From positions 1-64,000 of the forward strand of contig UQUU01000006.1 of assembly GCA_900544275.1 (NCBI GenBank): DNA of 64,000 nucleotides, written 5' to 3'. The DNA comes from an uncultured Succiniclasticum sp. GTDB lineage: Bacteria; Bacillota; Negativicutes; Acidaminococcales; Acidaminococcaceae. Shown piece after piece: positions 47,902 through 55,118 of this stretch. The position numbers and the translations under genes were made by a program. Within the stretch, counting starts at the first letter, position 1. The number at the start of each line of letters is the position of its first letter. Under the pieces are notes generated by a model. It was not told the DNA's origin, searched no databases, and was given only the letters and a program-made list of their open reading frames with translations.

Positions 47902-47966
47902 TGCTGTTTCCTCCTTTGGAAATACTAATTATAAATTCATCCCTAAAAATCATGTTTTTCAACTTA

Positions 47967-49394
47967 CTACTCATTAAGTTCCCAATGCCCGTTATTGCCA
48001 CTACCTACATATTGTAGGTTATCTATTTCTTTCAAAGCCCTTTGTATTGTTTTAACACTTACCCCAGCACTATCTGCAATAGCCTGTCTTGTAATCTTAT
48101 TATTTAATCGCACTTGTGCTTTTATAAATTCGATAAGTTCCTTCCTATCCTGAGGGACAGCGTGAGGGACAGCGTGAGGGACAGCGTGAGGGACATTTTT
48201 CCCTCCAACTTTTTGTGTTGCTACCTTCTTTAAAGGAATAACCGTTCTGAATATATCGCCTTCTTCAAATATCGGATTTTGTCCTGAATAAAGCTGTGTG
48301 TACTTGTAGGTATTTCGCAATCCTGACCCAAGCTCATCTGCAAGACCTATTTCTCTGAAAACCTTAGATATAGCCGGATTTTTGGGGAAAGGCTCAAACT
48401 TTTGTATATCTAAAGCTCCCATTCCATGAGCCAAGTTACTGTTTTCAAGAGTAATTTTCTCATCGTCAATAATCATTTTTGCAGGAAAACCACTTGAATA
48501 ATCTCTATGTGCCAATGTATTCGACACAATTTCTCTAAGTATCCTATCTCTTGCATTGACATTTACAATTCCGTCTAAGACAAATAAATCATTCAAATGT
48601 TTCTGTCCAAATTTTATAAGCCTATCATAGCTATCAATCAAATTCGTGATCACAACATCTCTATCGTCATATCTATCCTTATTTTCAACCCTAAATATTG
48701 CATCTGTTTTATGTTGTGGAAGAACAGACATAATAGACCTATCTTTGCCAAATAAGAGAATGGCAGCTAATATAATTCCTTCACGCTTTGTTTCCGGATC
48801 TGTTAAAATCAAATTAGCACTTCGTAAAAGTTCTTCATCGCTCATATCTTTCCATGCGTGATTTTGATTTCTTGCAACAGCCATACTCTTGGCTTTCGCA
48901 ATAACAGAACCATCCAGAAAGTCAATGTCAAGATTGGGATATACTTTATTAACAAAATAACTCCCCTGTTTCCTTGCGTATAGCTTATACACAAGTTCCG
49001 AATGATCTGTAATATTAATGTCTCCTTCATGAGATCTATCCCAAATTCTTCCGTTATGTCTGCATACCTGATAGCCTTCTGGCACTCTAATATAAATTAC
49101 TTTTTTCTCGTCAACCTCAAAGACTTTCGGAAGTAAATAAAGTGGTGGATACATTTTTTGTGGATTGTTGATTGCAGTAGTAAATTCCTTAATCACTTTA
49201 TCTACTTTATCTTTATTAACGCCAACAATCTCCCTGTTATCATTTACACCAAGTAAAATATGCCCTCCATTTCTATTATTGAAAGAGCATACTGTATCAA
49301 AGACATCTTTGGTTAAAGCATTCTTAGATTCTTTAAACTCGACGTCTATCTTTTCTCCATTTTGAATTAATTTCTTTATTTCATCTATCGTCAT
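47967..49394 (-). CDS. AlbA_2 (Schlafen-type)/GHKL-like ATP-binding protein with C-terminal HTH
   Basis: The N-terminal AlbA_2/Schlafen-AAA_4 domain (about 10-125, with VEFKESKNAL and GGHILLGVNDN) is followed by a GHKL-like ATP-binding region (REIVSNTLAHRDY, about 280-295). A proline/histidine tandem repeat and a C-terminal winged helix (TRQAIADSAGVSVKTIQRAL) complete it. Such proteins are treated as transcriptional regulators or ATP-dependent helicase-like proteins and are often found on mobile DNA. Base composition is clearly more AT-rich than its neighbours, and its codon use is different, so recent acquisition is likely. The start is uncertain: ATG 49394 has AGGTGG about 14 bases away; TTG 49436 has GAAGG six bases away. 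Length from ATG is 475 residues. Confidence 0.78.
   Translation of the reverse strand: MTIDEIKKLIQNGEKIDVEFKESKNALTKDVFDTVCSFNNRNGGHILLGVNDNREIVGVNKDKVDKVIKEFTTAINNPQKMYPPLYLLPKVFEVDEKKVIYIRVPEGYQVCRHNGRIWDRSHEGDINITDHSELVYKLYARKQGSYFVNKVYPNLDIDFLDGSVIAKAKSMAVARNQNHAWKDMSDEELLRSANLILTDPETKREGIILAAILLFGKDRSIMSVLPQHKTDAIFRVENKDRYDDRDVVITNLIDSYDRLIKFGQKHLNDLFVLDGIVNVNARDRILREIVSNTLAHRDYSSGFPAKMIIDDEKITLENSNLAHGMGALDIQKFEPFPKNPAISKVFREIGLADELGSGLRNTYKYTQLYSGQNPIFEEGDIFRTVIPLKKVATQKVGGKNVPHAVPHAVPHAVPQDRKELIEFIKAQVRLNNKITRQAIADSAGVSVKTIQRALKEIDNLQYVGSGNNGHWELNE
48151..48194 (-). repeat. 12-base tandem repeat in the AlbA_2 gene
   Basis: About 3.7 perfect copies of a 12-base unit (TGAGGGACAGCG on the plus strand) encode a Val-Pro-His-Ala repeat between the ATP-binding region and the HTH. 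Because 12 is a multiple of three, changes in copy number keep the frame and alter linker length. Confidence 0.9.
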
Positions 49395-49580
49395 CTGTAT
49401 TATTTCACCACCTTTATTTCCTAATATTTTCTTCAATAAAAACCTTCGAATTTTGAATTTTCATTCTGTCTTTATTAGCTACAGAATTAACATAGATTCC
49501 CTGTTTAGATTCAAAAGTTTTTTATAGTTTAATCAACTTACTATTGCATTCTGCAAAATTTGCGCAAAATATCTTATTAA

Positions 49581-51266
49581 TCAAACCAGCCGTCCTTCAC
49601 ATTTGTCAAGTCCGGCCCGGGTAATTTCTACCGTGACTACCTTACCGCACAAAGCAACCTCGCCGGGGAACTCTACACGAATATAATTCTCACTGAGGCC
49701 TTCTACCCGGGTTACCGTTTTCTTCTGTACCTGTCCCTTATCGTCGGCGGTCCTTTCCTTCGCATCATTCCCGGCAGTCTGTGCCGGTTCCAGCACTTTT
49801 CTGCCATCTGCTATCCGATCCGACGCCTCTCCTGCAGCAGTAAATTCAGATCCTACGCTACGCTCCTGTGCGTTGGCAACGGCAGTCGTTGAATCAGCCT
49901 GATTCGTCACCACCTGCTCTACCAACACCTGTACCTTACGTCCTACATTTTGTTCAAAATACGCTTGCTGTAAGGCAGCGTCCAAGACCGCCATTTTTTC
50001 CGCCCGCTGATGTTTTACACTTTCCGGAATCTGATCCTTCCGCGCCGCGGCCGGCGTTCCCTTGCGCATGGAATACGGGAAAATATGGATCTTGGCGAAC
50101 CCACATTGCCGGGCAAACTCATAGGTCGCCTGGAAATCTTCTTCCGTCTCGCCCGGAAAACCTACAATAATATCCGTAGTAACCGCCACACCCGGTACTT
50201 TGCCGCGGATCATAGACAATAACGCGGCAAAACGTGCTGTATCATACGGTCTGTGCATATCCCGCAAAATCTTGTCACAGCCGCTTTGCAAGGGTAAATG
50301 CAGATGAGGGCAAAGACGGGGTTCCCGAGCCATCATCTCCAGCAGCCGTTCTTCCACCTCCACCGACTCCAACGAACCTAAGCGCAGCCGATGCAGCTCC
50401 GGCACCGCTAAAGCCGCTTCTACCGCATCATATAACGTGGTGCCATCGGTGCGTTCTTTCCCATAACAGCCCAGATGAATGCCGATCAGCACCACTTCTT
50501 CGTAGCCCTGCGCCGTCAGCCGTTCCACTTCACTGCGGATGCCAGACAGACTGCGGGAACGCAAAGGCCCCCGGGCATAGGGAATGATGCAAAAAGAGCA
50601 ATACTGATTACAGCCCTCCTGAATTTTCAGATAGGCCCGCGTTTTATCCTCCTCATTTCCCCCGGCCATTTCTTCAAAACAAGTATGTACCGCCCAGGGG
50701 CGCACCTCATCATCTATCTCAGTTTCTATATAGCCACCTTCTGCTGAATTGATTGTCAAAGCAACTTTTTGATTCGCTTCCACCAAAGCCGGAGCTCCAT
50801 CTTTTGCATATACCTGCCCTTTAGTTGCTTTATTCTTGTATGGGGGTACTTGATCTTTACAAGAGCTTAAACCCGCCCCCACGAACAAGTCCTCACCTTT
50901 TTCCTGTTCTCTTTGCCGCTTCCGCGCCGCTGCGGCTTCTACCAGTGTCACCACTTTAGCCCGGTCCTGCGTGCCGATCAAGAGGTCAACCCCCTGAATC
51001 GTCTTAACTTCCTCTGCCGCCGTCTGCGGATAACAGCCGGCCACCACCACAAGTGCCGCCGGATTGCGGCGGATCGCCCGGCGAATCATCTGCCGTGATT
51101 TTTGCTGGCCCGCATTGGTCACTACGCAGGTATTGACCAAATACACATCCGCAATCTCATTAAAATCACAGACCTCATACCCCGCCTCGCGAAACAGCAT
51201 CTGCATGCTGGCGGTATCCGCCTGATTTACTTTACAGCCTAATGTCATAAAGGCAATTTTGCTCAT
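49581..51266 (-). CDS. mtaB: tRNA t6A37 methylthiotransferase MtaB, with two insertions
   Basis: Adds a methylthio group to t6A37 of tRNAs reading ANN codons. The UPF0004 domain carries Cys11, Cys47 and Cys78 for the auxiliary cluster. The radical SAM motif is Cys219-x3-Cys223-x2-Cys226. The TRAM domain is at the C-terminus. At 561 residues it is over 100 longer than usual. One extra stretch (about 120-205) separates the first two domains. A second (about 457-517), hydrophilic and low-complexity, splits the TRAM domain between VQVLVEQV and VEGLSENYIRV. Frame and catalytic residues stay intact. It follows prmA by 61 bases. Confidence 0.9.
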   Translation of the reverse strand: MSKIAFMTLGCKVNQADTASMQMLFREAGYEVCDFNEIADVYLVNTCVVTNAGQQKSRQMIRRAIRRNPAALVVVAGCYPQTAAEEVKTIQGVDLLIGTQDRAKVVTLVEAAAARKRQREQEKGEDLFVGAGLSSCKDQVPPYKNKATKGQVYAKDGAPALVEANQKVALTINSAEGGYIETEIDDEVRPWAVHTCFEEMAGGNEEDKTRAYLKIQEGCNQYCSFCIIPYARGPLRSRSLSGIRSEVERLTAQGYEEVVLIGIHLGCYGKERTDGTTLYDAVEAALAVPELHRLRLGSLESVEVEERLLEMMAREPRLCPHLHLPLQSGCDKILRDMHRPYDTARFAALLSMIRGKVPGVAVTTDIIVGFPGETEEDFQATYEFARQCGFAKIHIFPYSMRKGTPAAARKDQIPESVKHQRAEKMAVLDAALQQAYFEQNVGRKVQVLVEQVVTNQADSTTAVANAQERSVGSEFTAAGEASDRIADGRKVLEPAQTAGNDAKERTADDKGQVQKKTVTRVEGLSENYIRVEFPGEVALCGKVVTVEITRAGLDKCEGRLV

Positions 51267-51327
51267 AAACTCTCTGTCACTCCTGCTTCATAATCGTAAC
51301 GTAGTGGGAACCAACTCCCATGGCGCA

Positions 51328-52293
51328 TCAGTCTCTTGCTGTTTCGTCCTGCCCCTGTTTCCTGATGGTCAGTCCCACCCAATCTTCTATCTGTGTTACC
51401 TTCGTTACCTTAAGGCCTACACGAGCCGCGGCCTGCGTCACATCTTCCCGGTACGCCTCAATAATCCCGCTGGCGAAAAACACCCCGCCGTCTTTTAATT
51501 TCGGCGGAATATCCGGCAACAGCATAAGGATCACATCGGCCAAAATATTGGCCACGATCAGATCCGCCCGCCCCTTTGTACCATGGAGCAGATCACCCTG
51601 ACGCACCTCGATACAGTCGCTGAGACCCATTTTAGCCACATTCTGCCGGGCGGTACGTACCGCAACCCCGTCAATATCTACCGCCTTGATCTGCGCTGCG
51701 CCCAGTTTCGCAGCGGCCATGGATAAAATACCACTGCCACAGCCCACATCAAACACAGTAGCTTCCGGAAAAATCAAGTCTTCCATCGCTTCCAGGCATA
51801 AACAGGTCGTAGGATGCGTTCCTGTACCAAAAGCCATGCCCGGATCCAATTCCAGTACCACATCATCGGATCGTTCTTCGTATTCTTCCCAGGAAGGACG
51901 GATCACCAGGTGCTTGCCCACCCGCGTTACATGAAAATACTGTTTCCATTCATTGGCCCAGTCCTTTTCACTGACCTTGCGGAACAGCACAGGCCCAAAA
52001 CGAAACTTGCCGATCCGCGTCTCCACCAAGGCCAGTTCCTGATCAATGCGCTGCAGTCGCCCTGCCAATTCCTCATCTTCCGGATAATAGGCCGATACAG
52101 TAACAATTTCCGGGTCAACATTGTCAGGCAGCGGATCGCATAATTCCCAGCTGCATTGACTCCGCACCTCTTCCCATAACCGGGGATCGTTGATCACCAC
52201 ACCGTTACGGGCGCCGGCTTCCCGTAGAATTTCCGCCGTTGCCTCTACCGCCGCATGATTTACTTTAACGCTGACTTCCAGCCATTCATCCAT
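51328..52293 (-). CDS. prmA: Ribosomal protein L11 methyltransferase
   Basis: SAM-dependent enzyme that trimethylates L11. An N-terminal substrate-binding domain is followed by the Rossmann methyltransferase domain with DVGCGSG (182-188) and the motif IV VANILADVI. The conserved GTGTHPTT loop lies just before. Length, 321 residues, is normal. It follows rsmE by 14 bases; the rsmE-prmA-mtaB genes form one transcript with a close relation to the dnaJ-downstream cluster of Bacillus, though dnaJ is not here. Confidence 0.95.
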   Translation of the reverse strand: MDEWLEVSVKVNHAAVEATAEILREAGARNGVVINDPRLWEEVRSQCSWELCDPLPDNVDPEIVTVSAYYPEDEELAGRLQRIDQELALVETRIGKFRFGPVLFRKVSEKDWANEWKQYFHVTRVGKHLVIRPSWEEYEERSDDVVLELDPGMAFGTGTHPTTCLCLEAMEDLIFPEATVFDVGCGSGILSMAAAKLGAAQIKAVDIDGVAVRTARQNVAKMGLSDCIEVRQGDLLHGTKGRADLIVANILADVILMLLPDIPPKLKDGGVFFASGIIEAYREDVTQAAARVGLKVTKVTQIEDWVGLTIRKQGQDETARD

Positions 52294-52307
52294 AACCGAC
52301 CTCCACT

Positions 52308-53054
52308 TTATCTACCCTCACCGGGCCCCAGATTATCCGTTTCGTATAAAATCGCGGCGGCGACCACAAGACCTGCGGTCTCTGTCCGCAAGATCCGACG
52401 GCCAAGACTTACGGAAACACCGCCTGCCGCTGTCACAACAGCAATTTCCTCATTCGTCAGACCGCCTTCCGGACCAATCACCACGCTGATCCGTCGAGCT
52501 TTTTTATGCGCCTGCAACACGGCCTTAAGTCCCACCTGATTTTCACTTTCATACGCCGCCAAAAGCAGCTCCGGCTCTGCCTCCGCGATTGCCTCCGCTA
52601 ACGGCATCACCGGATGGACCAACGGCACAATATCCCTTTTACTTTGCTTCGCCGCCGCTTCCGCAATTTTAGCCCACCGCTCTGTTTTTTTCGCAGCCCG
52701 AGCTGCATCCAGGACCACAACCGAATGGGTCAACGCAACCGGATAAATGTCGGTCACGCCAATTTCCACAGCCTTTTGGACTACTGTATCCATTTTATCG
52801 CCCTTAGCCAAGCCCTGCAACAAAGAAATCTGCACTGTCGGTTCGCCGCTTTCCCGCAAAATTTCTATGACGCGAACAGTCACCTGATTCTCGCCCAGCC
52901 TGACGACTTCTCCTATAAAACTGATCCCATCATCCGACACGACCTGCAATTTACTCCCCGGCTGCATACGCAGCACATCGATAATATGATGGGCATCCAA
53001 ACCGGTTATATCCATTTCCTGCGCAAAGGGCTGTGCGATAAAAAAACGGTGCAT
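52308..53054 (-). CDS. rsmE: 16S rRNA m3U1498 methyltransferase
   Basis: A SPOUT-fold methyltransferase. The N-terminal PUA-like domain (about 1-70, with HHIIDVLRMQPG) and the C-terminal trefoil knot with VIGPEGGLTNEE and SLGRRILRTETA are both present. Length is 248 residues. It is first in its operon; an extended -10 (TGGTATAAT on the minus strand, 53218-53210) lies about 160 bases upstream. Confidence 0.95.
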   Translation of the reverse strand: MHRFFIAQPFAQEMDITGLDAHHIIDVLRMQPGSKLQVVSDDGISFIGEVVRLGENQVTVRVIEILRESGEPTVQISLLQGLAKGDKMDTVVQKAVEIGVTDIYPVALTHSVVVLDAARAAKKTERWAKIAEAAAKQSKRDIVPLVHPVMPLAEAIAEAEPELLLAAYESENQVGLKAVLQAHKKARRISVVIGPEGGLTNEEIAVVTAAGGVSVSLGRRILRTETAGLVVAAAILYETDNLGPGEGR

Positions 53055-53209
53055 AGGGAACCTCTTTCCTGTTTTATTGTTTTTTCTATTGTCTCTTTCC
53101 TATAATATCATCGTATGTAACTATCAGTGAATATCTTTGCAATAACAGCATCGTGCGAAGACAACATCAATCACCATTTGCCAACGATTCACAATTTACT
53201 ATATTGTTT

Positions 53210-53218
53210 ATTATACCA
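53210..53218 (-). promoter_or_regulatory. Extended -10 promoter element of rsmE
   Basis: TGG followed by TATAAT on the minus strand; no convincing -35 box at the right distance, as is usual for extended -10 promoters. Confidence 0.5.
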
Positions 53219-53233
53219 TTTTTATTCTGCTGC

Positions 53234-53269
53234 AACAGTGAACTTATGCGAAATATAGACACAAAAAAC
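53234..53269. repeat. 36-base intergenic repeat, copy 1
   Basis: This 36-base stretch matches 59855-59890 at 32 of 36 positions by eye. Both copies abut a terminator hairpin on one side and have a minus-strand TATAAT on the other. Confidence 0.8.
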
Positions 53270-53293
53270 CGGCGCAGCCTGCGCCGGTTTTTT
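53263..53293 (-). terminator. Strong terminator after the decarboxylase beta gene
   Basis: AAAAAACCGGCGCAG pairs with CTGCGCCGGTTTTTT (shared central CC/GC). T runs flank it on both sides, so it can work in either direction. Confidence 0.9.
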
Positions 53294-53324
53294 GTTCTTA
53301 GTATGTATCTCTTGTAATATCGCC

Positions 53325-53392
53325 TCTCACGGCGGATGCTCAGTCAACCGTTTTCCGATAAGGGTGTCTCACGTCCTTACCGCATTGAGAGG
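53325..53392 (-). ncRNA. Candidate structured RNA in the 3' region of the decarboxylase beta gene
   Basis: A 68-base segment closed by CTCTCA/TGAGAG on the minus strand. Inside, GGTAAGG pairs with CCTTATC (one wobble) around GTG-AGA-CAC, and a second arm can form from CGG and CCG elements. It lies just after the gene's stop and before the strong terminator. I do not recognise the family. Confidence 0.4.
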
Positions 53393-53406
53393 AGGACTAC
53401 CTGAAA

Positions 53407-54540
53407 TTATTTACCCACAGGTCCAATCATAGCCAGCATGGTGCCTGCTGCTACAGCAGTACCGATAACGCCTGCTACGTTGGGGCCCATGGCATGCATC
53501 AGCAGGAAGTTGGAAGGATTGGCCTTCTGACCTACCACCTGCGATACACGGGCAGCCATCGGCACCGCCGATACGCCGGCAGAACCGATCAGCGGATTTA
53601 CCTTACCGCCGGACGCAACCTTCATGATCTGTCCAAAGATCAGACCTAAAGCCGTACCGGCCGCAAAAGCAATCAAGCCGAGGCAGATGATCAGGATGGT
53701 CTGGTAATTCAGGAACTTATCAGCCTGCATGGTCAGGCCGGTACCTACAGACAGGAAAATCGTGACAATATTCATCATCGCATTCTGCGCCGTATCGCTT
53801 AAACGATCCAGGCAGCCGGCTTCTTTATACAGATTGCCCAACATCAGCATACCAATCAAAGAGCATACCGGAGGCAACAGCAAAGAGATGAAAATCGTGG
53901 AGAAAATCGGGAATACGACACGTTCAAACTTGGTGACCGTACGCAGCTGATCCATTTTAATGGAACGGTCTGCCTTGGATGTGCACAGCTGCATAATAGG
54001 CGGCTGGATCAGCGGTACCAAAGACATGTAAGAATACGCCGCTACAGCAATCGCCCCTAACAGATGAGGAGCCATCTTAATGGTCAGGTAAATAGCCGTC
54101 GGGCCGTCAGCGCCGCCAATGATGCCAATCGCAGCGGCTTCGCGCAGGTCAAAACCCAGCAGCATCGCGCCGATCAGGCAAACAAACACACCGCCCTGTG
54201 CTGCTGCACCCAGCAACAACGTCTTGGGATTCGCAATCAGCGGACCGAAGTCTGTCATTGCTCCTACACCTAAGAAAATCAACGGGGGGAATACTTCGTT
54301 GTGAATACCAAACAAAATAACCTGCATTACACCAGGTTCCGTAAAGAAACCGGTTTTGGGAACGTTGCCCAACAAGCAGCCAAACGCAATGTTGGACAGC
54401 AGCAACGGCTCGAAGCCCTTGCCAATTGCCAGGTATAATAAAACCAGACCAACGAGAAGCATAATCGCATTGCCGCCGGTCAGACCCTGGAACCCTGAAT
54501 CAGCCCATACAGACTGCAGGGAAACTATGAGTGCGTCCAT
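53407..54540 (-). CDS. Sodium-pumping decarboxylase beta subunit (OadB/MmdB/GcdB family)
   Basis: The membrane subunit that couples decarboxylation of a biotin-bound carboxyl group to sodium export. Oxaloacetate, methylmalonyl-CoA and glutaconyl-CoA decarboxylases share it. It has about nine to eleven membrane segments. The conserved GGADGP (142-147, Asp145) and the C-terminal SNFLLMHAMGPNVAG carry sodium-binding residues. Alpha, gamma, delta and biotin-carrier genes are not in the window, so the substrate cannot be assigned; glutaconyl-CoA (glutamate fermentation) or methylmalonyl-CoA fit this lineage. The ATG at 54540 follows GGAGG by eight bases. Length is 377 residues. A leader with a terminator precedes it. 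Confidence 0.92.
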   Translation of the reverse strand: MDALIVSLQSVWADSGFQGLTGGNAIMLLVGLVLLYLAIGKGFEPLLLSNIAFGCLLGNVPKTGFFTEPGVMQVILFGIHNEVFPPLIFLGVGAMTDFGPLIANPKTLLLGAAAQGGVFVCLIGAMLLGFDLREAAAIGIIGGADGPTAIYLTIKMAPHLLGAIAVAAYSYMSLVPLIQPPIMQLCTSKADRSIKMDQLRTVTKFERVVFPIFSTIFISLLLPPVCSLIGMLMLGNLYKEAGCLDRLSDTAQNAMMNIVTIFLSVGTGLTMQADKFLNYQTILIICLGLIAFAAGTALGLIFGQIMKVASGGKVNPLIGSAGVSAVPMAARVSQVVGQKANPSNFLLMHAMGPNVAGVIGTAVAAGTMLAMIGPVGK

Positions 54541-54575
54541 GAAAAATCCTCCATTCACTTAATATAATTAGGATA

Positions 54576-54604
54576 TACAAAAAAGGTAATGAGACGGTTA
54601 CCTT
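54576..54604 (-). terminator. Intrinsic terminator inside the decarboxylase beta leader
   Basis: On the minus strand AAGGTAA pairs with TTACCTT (54604-54598 with 54589-54583) around an eight-base loop, and T residues follow. It ends about 30 bases before the ribosome site, the position of an attenuator. Confidence 0.65.
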
Positions 54605-54708
54605 GATTGACATAGGAAAAGAACTGCAAGCCGCTTTCCGGGTCTATCTTTTGCAAAAAGCAAGTACTACTACTTTAGGACTATATTATTCATCTCTTCA
54701 TTTTTATC
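54583..54708 (-). promoter_or_regulatory. Structured leader of the decarboxylase beta gene (candidate attenuator or riboswitch)
   Basis: The likely transcript start (near 54708) and the terminator are separated by about 100 bases that can fold: GCAAAAGA with TCTTTT around a CCCGGAAAGCGG core, and a smaller CTTTT/AAAAG hairpin. The layout of promoter, folded leader, terminator and ribosome site is that of a transcription-attenuating riboswitch. I could not match it to a known class. Confidence 0.45.
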
Positions 54709-54713
54709 ATACT

Positions 54714-54745
54714 ATTATACTACACCAGTAAATAAAATAAGTCAA
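54714..54745 (-). promoter_or_regulatory. Promoter of the decarboxylase beta gene
   Basis: On the minus strand TTGACT (54745-54740) is followed after 17 bases by TAGTAT (54722-54717), which overlaps a perfect TATAAT (54719-54714). The stretch 54746-54930 is AT-rich without a gene. Confidence 0.6.
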
Positions 54746-54926
54746 TAAAAAGATTTCAAAAAATCGGCTTAATCCCAACTATAATGCTTTATTGATACAC
54801 GTTATCAGTTATTTCTCCTCTAATATTTCATTTTGATATACATAATTAGTATTACTACTTTATTATATCTAAAAGTTATATTTTACTCATTATTTAATAA
54901 ATAGCAAATAAAAAATGAAAAATAAC

Positions 54927-54976
54927 AAACAAAAAAACAGAGTGTGTACCTTGTCAGGGATACTGCACTCTGTTTT
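54927..54976 (-). terminator. Terminator of trimeric autotransporter 1
   Basis: AAAACAGAGTG pairs with CACTCTGTTTT (54934-54944 with 54966-54976). On the minus strand seven T residues follow. It closely resembles the terminator of autotransporter 2 at 59884-59932. Confidence 0.85.
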
Positions 54977-55118
54977 CCAAATTTCAGCAAGAAACGATCA
55001 GGCTTACAACACCTTTTGTTCTACTGTTTCGTTAGATTGTTTCTTTTTTGCTTTGTTATGCCATTTTTTCTACTTCATTAACGAATACTGCTCCATCATG
55101 CGGCGGCAATCAAGGCTC

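Noticed and set aside
48151..48194. CRISPR-like repeat
   Set aside because: The units are 12 bases long, contiguous without spacers and encode a peptide repeat in frame.
54583..54708. c-di-GMP-I (GEMM) riboswitch before the decarboxylase beta gene
   Set aside because: The leader has GCAAAA and GGTAACCG pieces that look suggestive, but the conserved GACGCAAAGCC core of that class is absent.
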